This document shows, in pieces, positions 37,097-46,006 of a stretch of 64,000 nucleotides of DNA. Both the position numbers and the translations under genes were made by a program. The stretch spans positions 1,921,501 to 1,985,500 of the forward strand of contig NZ_WSUT01000005.1 of the NCBI RefSeq assembly GCF_009789535.1. Reading direction: 5' to 3'. The notes under the pieces are model-generated. The model had not been told where the DNA came from and did no database searches. It worked only from the letters and a program-made list of their open reading frames with translations. Within the stretch, counting starts at the first letter, position 1. Every line of letters starts with the position of its first letter. This stretch comes from Sphingomonas carotinifaciens (GTDB taxonomy: Bacteria; Pseudomonadota; Alphaproteobacteria; Sphingomonadales; Sphingomonadaceae).

Positions 37097-40000
37097 ATGA
37101 TGACCATCGCCCGTCGTCCCGCCATCCGCGTCGCGCTGCTCGGCGCCGCCGCCTTCAACGTCCTCGCCATCGCCGCGCCGCTCGCCGCGCAAACCGCGCC
37201 CGATCCGTCGCTCGGCATCACGGCGCAGCCTGCTCCCACGCAGGGGCCGCAGGATCCCGCACCCGCGCAGACCGACTCGGTCACCGATCCGTCGGTCGGG
37301 CAGGGCGAGACCGAGGAGATCGTCATCACCGGCATCCGCGGCTCGCTACAGAGCGCGACCAATGCCAAGCGCAACGCCGTCGCCTTCGGCGACTCGATCT
37401 TTGCCGAGGATATCGGCAAGCTGCCGGCGACCAACCTCGCCGAAACGCTGAACCGCATCCCCGGCGTCCGCCTGAACCGCGACATCAGCGGCGAGGGGAC
37501 GCAGGTGTCGATCCGCGGCCTCGGCCCCAGCTTCTCGAAGGTGCTGCTCAACGGCGCGCAATTCGCGGTCGCGTCCGATGGCGGCACCAACGGCACCGGC
37601 GGCGGCAATCGCGAGGTCGATCTCGACTTCTTCCCGTCCGAACTCTTTACCCGGCTCGACGTAAACAAGAGCCCGGTCGCCTCCATGCTGGAAGGCGGCA
37701 TCGCCGGCACCGTCAATCTGCGCAACGCCCGCGCCTTCGACAATCCGGGCACGCACGTCACCGTCGTCGCCCAGGGCGCCTATACCGACAGCAACGACCG
37801 CATCGGCCCGCGCGGCGCGCTTGTCGCCAGCCACACATTTGGCGACACCTTCGGCATCCTGCTCGGCGTTGCCGGCGTGCATCAGAAGCTGCGCATCGAC
37901 GGCTACGACACGGTGGGCTTCACCGACGCGAACCTGCCCTGCGGCACCGGCTGCAACGCCTCGCCGCCGGAAAGTAACGGCTTCGTCTTCGCCAGCACTG
38001 CCCCTGCGAACCTGGGTCGCGGCTTCACCACCGGCCAGCCGCTCGATCTCGCCGCCACCTCGGGCCTGTCCCTTTCGCAGCTGTCCAAGGCGATCATTCC
38101 CCGCCTCGGCCGCCCGGTACTGACCACCGGCACGCGCGAGCGCATCTCGGCGGTCGGCTCGGCCGAATGGCGCCCGTCGGACGCGCTGCACCTGGTGGTC
38201 GACGGCATCTACGCCAAGTCGCGCCGCGACTATCTGCGCTCCAACATGAACTGGCAGGTCCGCAACTCCGGCCCCGGCACCTCGCCGCAATCGACCGGCG
38301 GCATGGTCCCGTTCGACATCCAGGTCGACCAGAACAACGTCGTCACCTCGGGCACCTTCGCCAACTCGTCCTTCTTCTCCGAAAACAGCATCTTCAACCA
38401 GGATACCGAATTCTGGAACGTGAACCCCAGCATCAGCTGGCGCCCGAACGAGCGGCTGAAGATCGATCTGTCGGGCAACTGGGGCAAGAGCAACTTCTTC
38501 CGCGAACAGCCGACCTTCGCCTTCCAGACCGCGCCCAATTCGGGGGTCGAGGTCACCTATGACAACACGACAAACAGCCCGCAGCCGATCATCTCGGCGA
38601 ACCGCGACCTGGGCGATCCCAATCTCGGCTGGCAATGGTACCGCGTGAACGTCCAGAACGTCCGCCGCGAGACCGAGACCAAGGGCGCGCATCTCGACAT
38701 CTATTATGGCGACGACACGCTCAACGTGAAGATCGGCGCCGCCTATGACGAGGCGGCGCGCAGCGTCCGCGCCTTCGACAACACCAACGCCTATCAGCTG
38801 TCGGTCTGCGGCAATCCGTGCACCGGCAACACCGGCACCGTGCCGACCAGCGCGATCCCGCAATATCTGAACCGCACCGGCGTCGACAATTTCGGCCACC
38901 TGTCGCGCGGCCGCTTCGGCGTCACCAGCTTCATCGTCCCCGACATCGCCCGCCTGGCGCAGGCGACCAACTACGCCCAGTTCCGCGACACCGCGCCCGA
39001 GGCGCGCGGGTCGGTGACCGGCGGCGCCACCGGCGACGTGTTCGAGAAGGTCTATGGCGGCTATTTCGAGCTGAACGGCGTGTCGGAGATCTTCGGCCGC
39101 GAGCTGCGCGCCAATGCGGGCTTCCGCTATGTCTGGACCGACCAGCGCGTCGTCGGCCCGAGCCAGATCGGCAGCACCATCGTCGATATCACGGCCAATT
39201 CCTCCTATCAGGAGGTGCTGCCCTCGCTGAACCTCACCTATGACGTCGCGCGCAACCTGAAGCTGCGCTTCGCCGCCTCCAAGGCGCTGACCCGCCCCGA
39301 CGCCGGCTCGATCCTGCCGGGCATCACCTTCTCCGACCCCTCCGCCCAGATCGCCACCGCCGGCAATCCGCAACTCCAGCCCTACACCTCGGACAATCTC
39401 GACCTCGGCGGCGAGTTCTACACCGGCGGCGCCGGCTATATCGGCGTCGCCCTCTTCCGAAAGAACATCCAGGGCTTCACCGTCACCGTGCAGCAGCCGA
39501 CCGCCTTCGGCGACCTCAACATCCCGCTCGATTCGCTGCAGGCGACGCAGCGTCAGGCCTTGGTCGACCGGGCCGGCGGCGCGGGTGCCACCGCAGCGGC
39601 GATCGCGGCGGTGCCGATCACCGTCAACCGCCCGATCAACCTGCAAAGCCTGATCATCAAGGGCGTGGAAGTCACCTGGAACCAGCCGCTCGACTTCGCG
39701 ATCAAGGGCCTCGGCTTCCAGGCGAACGGAACGCACATCACCCAGGATTCCGATCCGGTGCTGGTCAATGGCAGCCCGCAGACGCTGGTCGCCTCCGGCG
39801 TGCCGCGCTGGCAATATAACGTGCAGGGCTATTACGAGGATCACGGCCTGTCGCTCAGCCTGAACTATGTCTGGCAGGGCGGAGTGATCGCGGCCAATGC
39901 GCCGCAGAACAACCTGCCGCTGCCGCTGCGCGCGGACTCGCGCGGCCAACTCGACCTGTCGGCTGGCTATCAATTGCCCTTCCTCGACAATGGCGTGCGC

Positions 40001-40126
40001 CTGACGCTCGACGTGCTCAACATTACCAACGAGCCGATCCGCACCACCTTCGGCTACGATAATGCCGCCTACAGCGTCTATTATCCGGGCCGTCAGGTGC
40101 TGGTGGGTCTGCGCGCGCGCTTCTGA
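37097..40126 (+). CDS. TonB-dependent receptor, large carbohydrate-type (TonB-Xanth-Caul family)
   Basis: A 1009-residue outer-membrane transporter with signal peptide (ending APLAAQ). The TonB box EEIVITGIRGSLQSA leads into a plug with FAEDIGKLPATNLAETLNRIPGV, VSIRGLGPSFSKVLLNG and NKSPVASMLEGGIAGTVNLR, typical of the large receptors that carry oligosaccharides in Xanthomonas, Caulobacter and sphingomonads. The barrel ends in RQVLVGLRARF with a C-terminal Phe. AAGGAGG precedes the ATG. The upstream operator and neighbours point to xylo- or glucuronoxylo-oligosaccharide uptake. A strong terminator follows. Confidence 0.93.
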   Translation: MMTIARRPAIRVALLGAAAFNVLAIAAPLAAQTAPDPSLGITAQPAPTQGPQDPAPAQTDSVTDPSVGQGETEEIVITGIRGSLQSATNAKRNAVAFGDSIFAEDIGKLPATNLAETLNRIPGVRLNRDISGEGTQVSIRGLGPSFSKVLLNGAQFAVASDGGTNGTGGGNREVDLDFFPSELFTRLDVNKSPVASMLEGGIAGTVNLRNARAFDNPGTHVTVVAQGAYTDSNDRIGPRGALVASHTFGDTFGILLGVAGVHQKLRIDGYDTVGFTDANLPCGTGCNASPPESNGFVFASTAPANLGRGFTTGQPLDLAATSGLSLSQLSKAIIPRLGRPVLTTGTRERISAVGSAEWRPSDALHLVVDGIYAKSRRDYLRSNMNWQVRNSGPGTSPQSTGGMVPFDIQVDQNNVVTSGTFANSSFFSENSIFNQDTEFWNVNPSISWRPNERLKIDLSGNWGKSNFFREQPTFAFQTAPNSGVEVTYDNTTNSPQPIISANRDLGDPNLGWQWYRVNVQNVRRETETKGAHLDIYYGDDTLNVKIGAAYDEAARSVRAFDNTNAYQLSVCGNPCTGNTGTVPTSAIPQYLNRTGVDNFGHLSRGRFGVTSFIVPDIARLAQATNYAQFRDTAPEARGSVTGGATGDVFEKVYGGYFELNGVSEIFGRELRANAGFRYVWTDQRVVGPSQIGSTIVDITANSSYQEVLPSLNLTYDVARNLKLRFAASKALTRPDAGSILPGITFSDPSAQIATAGNPQLQPYTSDNLDLGGEFYTGGAGYIGVALFRKNIQGFTVTVQQPTAFGDLNIPLDSLQATQRQALVDRAGGAGATAAAIAAVPITVNRPINLQSLIIKGVEVTWNQPLDFAIKGLGFQANGTHITQDSDPVLVNGSPQTLVASGVPRWQYNVQGYYEDHGLSLSLNYVWQGGVIAANAPQNNLPLPLRADSRGQLDLSAGYQLPFLDNGVRLTLDVLNITNEPIRTTFGYDNAAYSVYYPGRQVLVGLRARF

Positions 40127-40159
40127 CGCCGACCCTTTCTACTTAGGTTCCCCGAGCCT

Positions 40160-40198
40160 CGGGCCGGTCCTTCCCCCTTGGACCGGCCCGATTTTTTT
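40160..40198 (+). terminator. Rho-independent terminator after the TonB receptor
   Basis: CGGGCCGGTCC and GGACCGGCCCG form a perfect 11-bp stem around a 9-base loop, followed by A and seven T. This is the clearest intrinsic terminator in the window and marks the right end of the xylan region. Confidence 0.92.
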
Positions 40199-40235
40199 CG
40201 TCGGCACCATGCCCATGCCGCGCTAGGATCGCCCG

Positions 40236-40562
40236 GTGCAATCGGCGATCCTTTATATCGGCGCGGCGCTGGCGGAGATTGCCGGCTGCTTCGCCTTCTG
40301 GGCCTGGGCCCGCATGGGCCGGTCGCCGCTCTGGCTGATCCCGGGCACCGCATCGCTGCTGATCTTCGCGTGGCTGCTGACGCTGGTCGATACCGCACAG
40401 GCGGGGCGGGCCTATGCGGCCTATGGCGGCATCTACATTACGTCCGCGCTGCTCTGGCTATGGCTTGCCGAGGGTGTCCGTCCTGACGGCTGGGACCTGG
40501 CGGGCGCGGCGTTGTGCCTGATTGGTGCGGCGGTGATCTTCTTCGGGCCGCATCGTGGCTGA
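40236..40562 (+). CDS. ynfA: UPF0060/YnfA family membrane protein
   Basis: A 108-residue protein with four membrane helices, the standard length and start pattern for YnfA ([20 protein letters not shown], then YAAYGGIYI near residue 60). The C-terminal helix ends in [15 protein letters not shown]. YnfA proteins are distantly related to small multidrug resistance pumps; a transport role is suspected but not settled. A single-gene unit just after the terminator. Confidence 0.88.
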   Translation: MQSAILYIGAALAEIAGCFAFWAWARMGRSPLWLIPGTASLLIFAWLLTLVDTAQAGRAYAAYGGIYITSALLWLWLAEGVRPDGWDLAGAALCLIGAAVIFFGPHRG

Positions 40563-40722
40563 TACTGGAACGTGGGCGTAGTCATTCGCGGATCAAGCAA
40601 GCATAGGCGGGAGCTTAGCATGTGTAAGAACGTCCACCCATGGGCGATACGCGGAACGTCCGCTTTGCTGAGCGGCAATGCCAATCGCTAACGGCCGAAG
40701 CCGGCGCTTCCCACACGGTCCG

Positions 40723-41016
40723 CTATCGGAAAATCCCAACTGCGCCGTCGATCCAGACCAGCAGCGAGGCTGTCAGAAGCACGGCCAAGACTGCCGCACG
40801 AGCGAGCGGCCGGGTCACTACGCGGCAGGCCACCTCCACGAAGACGCCTAGCGCGCCCATCAGAACGGCCGCTGCTGCAAAGTCGAAGCCGGTCCAGCGA
40901 ACTTCCTGGGTGAGCTGCATCGCGATCAACGGCGCGAGCAGAAGCGCTCCAAACAAGCTCCACATGCCGGCGCGCCAGATGCTGCCGCTGCCCTGCTTCC
41001 AAGCCGTCGTGATCAT
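40723..41016 (-). CDS. Small membrane protein, function unknown
   Basis: A 97-residue protein with three predicted helices, around WSLFGALLLAPLIAMQL, FAAAAVLMGALGVFVEV and AAVLAVLLTASLLVWID. The TQEVRWTGFDF segment between helices 1 and 2 recurs in a widespread family of small proteobacterial membrane proteins without known function. I place the start at 41016 because AAAGGA lies 8 bases before it; an upstream ATG at 41088 would add a polar stretch without a ribosome-binding site. The 160-bp gap to ynfA holds nothing I recognise. Confidence 0.65.
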   Translation of the reverse strand: MITTAWKQGSGSIWRAGMWSLFGALLLAPLIAMQLTQEVRWTGFDFAAAAVLMGALGVFVEVACRVVTRPLARAAVLAVLLTASLLVWIDGAVGIFR

Positions 41017-41107
41017 CGCAAGATCCTTTACGTGCCGGGGTAAGATATTGGAACGGGAGCCGAGAAGGAACAGGCAATTTCCAGCCACGACGTCTACTCC
41101 CTGCTAC

Positions 41108-41827
41108 CTACTGCCCCACCGCAAACGCCCCGCGATATTCCGGCTTCACCGCGCCGATCAGCGCCGGCGTCACCGGCAGCGTCACTTCATAGGCCCCCTC
41201 GGCATAGGCCCCCGCGACATAAGGGTCGGCGATCAGCCCGATCCGGTTGAACCGCCCGCCGCCGGACGATCCCAGCAGCACCGTCAAATCCTTCAGCGTC
41301 GGGCAGGTGGCGAACATGCCGTCGCTCGCCGCCGCGTCCCCGATCCGTCGCCGCCGCTCCGCCTTCAGCTTCGCGCAAAAGGCCGGGCCGATCACACCTT
41401 GCGCCGCGGGCAACGAGGAAAAGACCAGCTTGGGCGCGATCCTCTTGCCCGCCGCCTTGTCCCACAACAGTCCCATCGACCCCGGCGTGCCGTGCGCGCC
41501 GCCGGTATAGCTGTACACGTCGCCCGACAGGCTCAGGAAGCGCGGCGTATCCGTCACCAGCTTCCACGTCTTTTGCGTATCATAGGGCCGAAACGGATAG
41601 CCGCCGTCGCGCGCCTCGACCCGCTCCTGCGCCGCGTCGTGTGCGGTCTGCGTGCGCAACCGCGCCTTGTCCGCTTCCAGCCAGGCGCGCAGCGCCGGAA
41701 TGCGCGCCGCCTCCTGAGGATAGCGATAGTCGAAGCTGTAATCGGCGGTCTTCTCGGCGGCAGGGGCCGCGGCGCCCGTGATCCCGCCCACCGCCATCAT
41801 CGCCGTCATGCCGATCAGGCTTCGCAT
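41108..41827 (-). CDS. Exported DUF3298/RsiV-like protein
   Basis: A 239-residue protein with a signal peptide (ending GAAAPAAEK). The core has DYSFDYRYP at the start, then FLSLSGDVYSYTGGAHGTPG, the hallmark of the DUF3298 domain found in RsiV and PdaC C-termini, followed by the LLWDKAAGKRIAPKLVF segment. The DUF3298 domain of RsiV binds lysozyme; for Gram-negative relatives the role is unknown, and binding to wall fragments or lysozyme is only a guess. Single gene, read leftwards. Confidence 0.72.
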   Translation of the reverse strand: MRSLIGMTAMMAVGGITGAAAPAAEKTADYSFDYRYPQEAARIPALRAWLEADKARLRTQTAHDAAQERVEARDGGYPFRPYDTQKTWKLVTDTPRFLSLSGDVYSYTGGAHGTPGSMGLLWDKAAGKRIAPKLVFSSLPAAQGVIGPAFCAKLKAERRRRIGDAAASDGMFATCPTLKDLTVLLGSSGGGRFNRIGLIADPYVAGAYAEGAYEVTLPVTPALIGAVKPEYRGAFAVGQ

Positions 41828-41969
41828 CGCACATCCTCCTTGTTCCGGGCGAAAACGCTAGACGGGGCTAGCTGTACCCACGCTGTCCACCGTCCCGTGA
41901 TACACTATCCCATTGCGCATGGCGGCGCGTATCGCCACGATGCCGCCGACACCTATTTCGAGGCCATCG

Positions 41970-43928
41970 ATGATAAAGCCGTTGCTGTTCGCCGCCACCG
42001 CACTCTTCGCCCTGTCGCCCACCCTTGCCCAGCAGGAGGCGACGCCCGCGCCGAAGGACGGGCAGGCGGTAGCGCAGGGGGCGACGGGCGACATCCCGCA
42101 GAAGTTCAGCCCGCCGCGCATCGGCTATGATTACGACAAGCGCGAGGTGATGGTGCCGATGCGGGACGGCACGCGCCTCTACACCGTCATCGTCGTCCCC
42201 AAGGGCGCGACGAACGCGCCGATCGTGCTTACCCGCACGCCCTATAACGCCGCCGGCCGCGCCAGCCGCATGGACAGCCCGCGCATGCTGAACGCGCTGC
42301 CCCTGGCCGACGAGATCTTCGTCAAGGACGGCTATATCCGCGTCTATCAGGACATTCGCGGCAAATACGGGTCGGAGGGCGACTATGTCGTCACCCGTCC
42401 GCCGATCGGCCCGCTCAACCCGACCAAGGTCGATCACACCACCGACGCCTATGACACGATCGACTGGCTGGTGAACAAGGCGAACCTGCCGGAATCGAAC
42501 GGCCGCGTCGGCATGATCGGCTCGTCCTATGAAGGGTTCACCGTCGTCATGGCGCTGCTGAACCCGCATCCTGCACTGAAAGTCGCCGCACCCGAAAGCC
42601 CGATGATCGATGGCTGGATGGGCGATGACTGGTTCCACCACGGCGCGTTCCGGCTCGCCAATATCGGCTGGATCGGCTCGCAGACCGGCTACAAGGGCGC
42701 GGGCAAGGCACCGCCCAGCGGCGGCTATGACGATTACCAGAATTTCCTCGCCGGCTCGGCGGGCGACTGGGCCAGAAAGTCCGGCTATGACCAGCTTCCC
42801 TTCTGGAAACGCTTCGTCAGCCACCCGTCCTACGACGCCTATTGGCAGGGTCAGGCGCTCGACAAGCTGATCGCCGCCAATCCGTCCAACGTCCCCACCA
42901 TCTGGGAACAGGGCCTGTGGGACCAGGAGGATATGTACGGCGCGATCATGTCGTGGGAGGCGCTGAAGGCGGCCGGCAAGACGGGCAACAACTTCCTCGT
43001 CATGGGACCGTGGCGGCACAGCCAGATCAACCGCGAGGGGCGCTCGCTGGGGCCGTTCCAATGGAATGGCGATACCGCGGCGCAATTCCGCGAACAGATG
43101 GTGCTGCCGCTGTTCAACCAGTATCTGAAGGACGGGCCTGCCGCCAATCTGCCGCAGGCCGCGATCTACAATACCGGCGACAATCATTGGGACCGGTTCG
43201 CCACCTGGCCGCTGGCATGCGAGAAGGGGTGCGCGGCGCCGCTCACCCCGCTCTATCTGGGCGGGGAGGGTAGCCTCGGTTTCGAGAAACCGGCGGCGTC
43301 GTCCACCTCCTATGTCTCCGATCCGATGAAGCCGGTGCCGCATCTGCCGCGACCGGTGAATTTCGATGACGGTCGCTGGGGCGACTGGCTGGTCAGCGAC
43401 CAGCGCGGCGTGGACGGGCGGCCCGATGTGCTGACCTATACCACGCCGGTGCTGACGCAGGCGGTGCGCGTGTCCGGCGCCCCGATCGCCGATCTGTTCG
43501 CGCGCACCACCGGCACCGACGGCGATTTCGTGGTCAAGGTGATCGACGTGCTGCCCGAGGAGAATGCGTCGCAACCGTCGATGGGCGGTTACCAGCTCGC
43601 CGTCTCGCAGGACATTTTCCGCGGCCGCTACCGCGACAGCTTCGCGCGGCCCTCCGCAATCCCGGCCAACAAGGTGCAGGAATATCGCTTCCGCCTGCCG
43701 ACGGTGAACCATGTCTTCCGGCCCGGCCACCGCATCATGGTGCAGGTGCAATCGTCGCAATTCCCGCTCTATGATCGCAATCCGCAAACCTTCGTGCCCA
43801 ATATCTTCCTGGCAAAGAAGGAGGATTACCGGGCGGCGACGGTGACGATCGAACAGGGCGGGGCCAAACCCAGCCGGGTGTGGTTGCCGGTCGTGCCCGT
43901 GGACCAGTCCGCCGCCATGGCGCGCTGA
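41970..43928 (+). CDS. Exported CocE/NonD family hydrolase (alpha-amino-acid ester hydrolase type)
   Basis: A 652-residue secreted serine hydrolase with signal peptide (ending PTLAQQ). The alpha/beta-hydrolase domain has the nucleophile Ser186 in GSSYEGF, preceded by VYQDIRGKYGSEGDYV, the oxyanion-site tyrosine block of the family. It also has the acidic cap residues in GDDWFHHGAF and the catalytic His in MGPWRHSQ. The C-terminal jelly-roll domain (KVIDVLPEE, GHRIMVQVQSSQFP) is typical of X-Pro dipeptidyl peptidase S15 relatives. The match to alpha-amino-acid ester hydrolases (the beta-lactam acylating type) is good. The start at 41970 has GAGG just upstream. Confidence 0.88.
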   Translation: MIKPLLFAATALFALSPTLAQQEATPAPKDGQAVAQGATGDIPQKFSPPRIGYDYDKREVMVPMRDGTRLYTVIVVPKGATNAPIVLTRTPYNAAGRASRMDSPRMLNALPLADEIFVKDGYIRVYQDIRGKYGSEGDYVVTRPPIGPLNPTKVDHTTDAYDTIDWLVNKANLPESNGRVGMIGSSYEGFTVVMALLNPHPALKVAAPESPMIDGWMGDDWFHHGAFRLANIGWIGSQTGYKGAGKAPPSGGYDDYQNFLAGSAGDWARKSGYDQLPFWKRFVSHPSYDAYWQGQALDKLIAANPSNVPTIWEQGLWDQEDMYGAIMSWEALKAAGKTGNNFLVMGPWRHSQINREGRSLGPFQWNGDTAAQFREQMVLPLFNQYLKDGPAANLPQAAIYNTGDNHWDRFATWPLACEKGCAAPLTPLYLGGEGSLGFEKPAASSTSYVSDPMKPVPHLPRPVNFDDGRWGDWLVSDQRGVDGRPDVLTYTTPVLTQAVRVSGAPIADLFARTTGTDGDFVVKVIDVLPEENASQPSMGGYQLAVSQDIFRGRYRDSFARPSAIPANKVQEYRFRLPTVNHVFRPGHRIMVQVQSSQFPLYDRNPQTFVPNIFLAKKEDYRAATVTIEQGGAKPSRVWLPVVPVDQSAAMAR

Positions 43929-43989
43929 AGCCGCTTGCGGCGGCCGGGCATTCGCTTACCTTGAGGGGCCAGGCAGGCGGAGTCGCGAC

Positions 43990-44571
43990 ATGGCATTGGC
44001 GTTGACCACCAGGGATCCGTTCTCGATCATCACATTGCCCGGCGGCGGTGAGGCGGGTGCGCCCGCCTGGGACCGGCTGCTCGCCTGGCCGGTCCGGGGC
44101 GATGCCGAACTGCCCTTCACCGCCACCAGCGCGGCGCAGCGCAATCTGTGGGCGGCGCGGCTGGACGAGGCGGTGGCGCAGGCGGATCGCGCGGTCCTGC
44201 TCGTCGCGCAAGGGGCAAGCTGTGCCGCCGCCGCCTGGTGGGCCCGGCTTTCGCCCAGCCAATATGTCGACCGGGTGGCGGGGGCCTTCCTGTTCATGCC
44301 CGACGGCGCGGACGGTCGCGACACGCTGTTCGCCTCGCCCGCCGCGCCCTTGCCCTTCCCCTCGGTGGTGGTGACCGAGCGGGAGGGGGAGGACGCGATG
44401 GCCTCCTTCGCGCGCTCCTGCGGCAGCCGCCTGCTCGCCGTGCCCCATGCGGCCGAGCCGCGCCAGCCCACCATGTGGCGCCACGCGCAGCGCATGATCG
44501 AGCGGGTCGCGGCGGGCATCGTCGAATATGACATGCGCGTCATCCACGCCTTTGCGCCGCCGGAGCGCTGA
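43990..44571 (+). CDS. Small alpha/beta hydrolase, RBBP9/YdeN-like
   Basis: A 193-residue protein whose size and order (ILPGGGEAGAPAWDRLL, VLLVAQGASCAAAAWWAR, VAGAFLFMPDG, PFPSVVVTERE) resemble the RBBP9/YdeN family of compact serine hydrolases. The expected nucleophile elbow appears as GASCA, which fits the small-x-Ser-x-small pattern but lacks the usual His before Ser. The C-terminal His is not certain. Activity is therefore doubtful. No operon partner is evident. Confidence 0.5.
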   Translation: MALALTTRDPFSIITLPGGGEAGAPAWDRLLAWPVRGDAELPFTATSAAQRNLWAARLDEAVAQADRAVLLVAQGASCAAAAWWARLSPSQYVDRVAGAFLFMPDGADGRDTLFASPAAPLPFPSVVVTEREGEDAMASFARSCGSRLLAVPHAAEPRQPTMWRHAQRMIERVAAGIVEYDMRVIHAFAPPER

Positions 44572-44614
44572 TCCGTTCAGGCGGCATATCACCGCGTCCG
44601 TCTAGATCGCCCGT

Positions 44615-45889
44615 GTGAGAAGACGAAGCTGGGTGGCAGCGTTGCTGCTGATGATGATCGGGGCGGGTGCGGTCGCGCAACAGGCGCCGGAGGCTGCGCT
44701 GGCGCAGGACGCCGCCGAATACGCCACCGCGCACGGCGTATCCCTCGACATCGCGGTCCGGCGCCTCGCCGCGCAGGAGGAGAGCGTCGCCGCCACCGAT
44801 GCGATCCGCGCCCGCTTCGCCGACCGGCTGGCCGGCATCGCGATCGAGCATGAACCCGTCTGGCGCATCGTCGTCCTCCTGACCGGCACCGATCCGGTCG
44901 CCGACGAAACCGTGCGCGCCGGCGGCCTGTCCATTCCCATTCATTACCGGACCGGCGCCGCCGCGACCCGCGCGCAACTGGTCACCGCGATCGCCCTTTA
45001 CCAGACGCAGATCCGCAACATGCTGTCCCGCCCCCCGGCCATGGGCGTCGACCCGCGCACCGGCGAGCTGGTGGTGATGGTGGGCGAGGGGGATGCCGGT
45101 TTCTACGCCCCCGGCGAGCTGCGCGCGCGCCTGGCGGCGTTGACCGGCGTGCCCGTCCGCATCGCCCGCCTCGACGATGTCGCCGCGAACCTGTCGGCGG
45201 AGGGCGGCGCCCGCCTCGTCGGCGTCGATCCCGCCGATGGCCGCCGCTACGCCTGCACCACCGGTTTCGTGGTCACCGACGGCGCGCGCAGCGGGGTGGT
45301 CACCGCCGCCCACTGCCCCGACGTGCTGTCCTATGTCGAGCCGGACCGCAGCGAAACGCCGCTGGAATTTGCCGGCCAGTGGGGCTGGGGCTATCAGGAC
45401 GTACAGGTCCATGTCAGCGCCCAGCCGCTCGCCGCCCGCTTCTTCTCGGACACCGCCAAGACGCTGACCCGAACCGTGACCGCGTCCCGCCCCCGGGACG
45501 CCACCCGCGCCGGCGACACCGTCTGCCACCGCGGCGAACGCACCGGCTATAGCTGCGCCACGGTCGAACTCGTCGACTTCGCCCCTGCCGGCGACCTGTG
45601 CGGCGGCGGCTGCACCCCCACCTGGGTCGCCGTGCGCGGCCCCACCTGCCGCAGCGGCGACAGCGGTGGCCCGGTCTTCCTCGGCACCACCGCCTTCGGC
45701 ATTGTCAAGGGCGGCAGCTACCGCGGTGACGGCACCTGCATCCTCTATTATTACATGGCGCTCGACTATCTGCCCCCCGGCTGGTCGCTGCTGCGCGCGC
45801 CGGCGGAAGGTTCCCGCACCCTTGCGGATAGCATGGGCGTAGCCATTCCGGCCGAATTGCCCCGACCCCTGCCACCGGGCACACCATAA
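44615..45889 (+). CDS. Exported trypsin-like serine protease
   Basis: A 424-residue secreted protein with signal peptide (ending AGAVAQQ). A ~190-residue N-terminal region without known motifs comes first and may be a prodomain. The protease domain has His233 in GVVTAAHCPD and Ser350 in GDSGGPVF; the Asp lies in between. There are several Cys (AAHC, DTVCHRG, CGGGC, PTCRSG) that probably form disulfides. The general look is like alpha-lytic/streptogrisin-type S1 proteases with a propeptide. The start is GTG at 44615. Its target is unknown. Confidence 0.8.
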   Translation: MRRRSWVAALLLMMIGAGAVAQQAPEAALAQDAAEYATAHGVSLDIAVRRLAAQEESVAATDAIRARFADRLAGIAIEHEPVWRIVVLLTGTDPVADETVRAGGLSIPIHYRTGAAATRAQLVTAIALYQTQIRNMLSRPPAMGVDPRTGELVVMVGEGDAGFYAPGELRARLAALTGVPVRIARLDDVAANLSAEGGARLVGVDPADGRRYACTTGFVVTDGARSGVVTAAHCPDVLSYVEPDRSETPLEFAGQWGWGYQDVQVHVSAQPLAARFFSDTAKTLTRTVTASRPRDATRAGDTVCHRGERTGYSCATVELVDFAPAGDLCGGGCTPTWVAVRGPTCRSGDSGGPVFLGTTAFGIVKGGSYRGDGTCILYYYMALDYLPPGWSLLRAPAEGSRTLADSMGVAIPAELPRPLPPGTP

Positions 45890-46006
45890 GCCATCGACCC
45901 GCCGCGCTGCGCCGCGACGGGTTCGGGCGACGATCCGCCCCCCGGCAGCGCCCGCTCGGGCGCGCGGGAGAGAGGAGGGACGTCGCCTGCGGAGGAGGTG
46001 GTGGCG

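Noticed and set aside
41868..43787. A 639-codon minus-strand open frame opposite the CocE-type hydrolase
   Set aside because: The plus-strand gene has a signal peptide and catalytic motifs; the reverse frame is an Arg/His-rich shadow.
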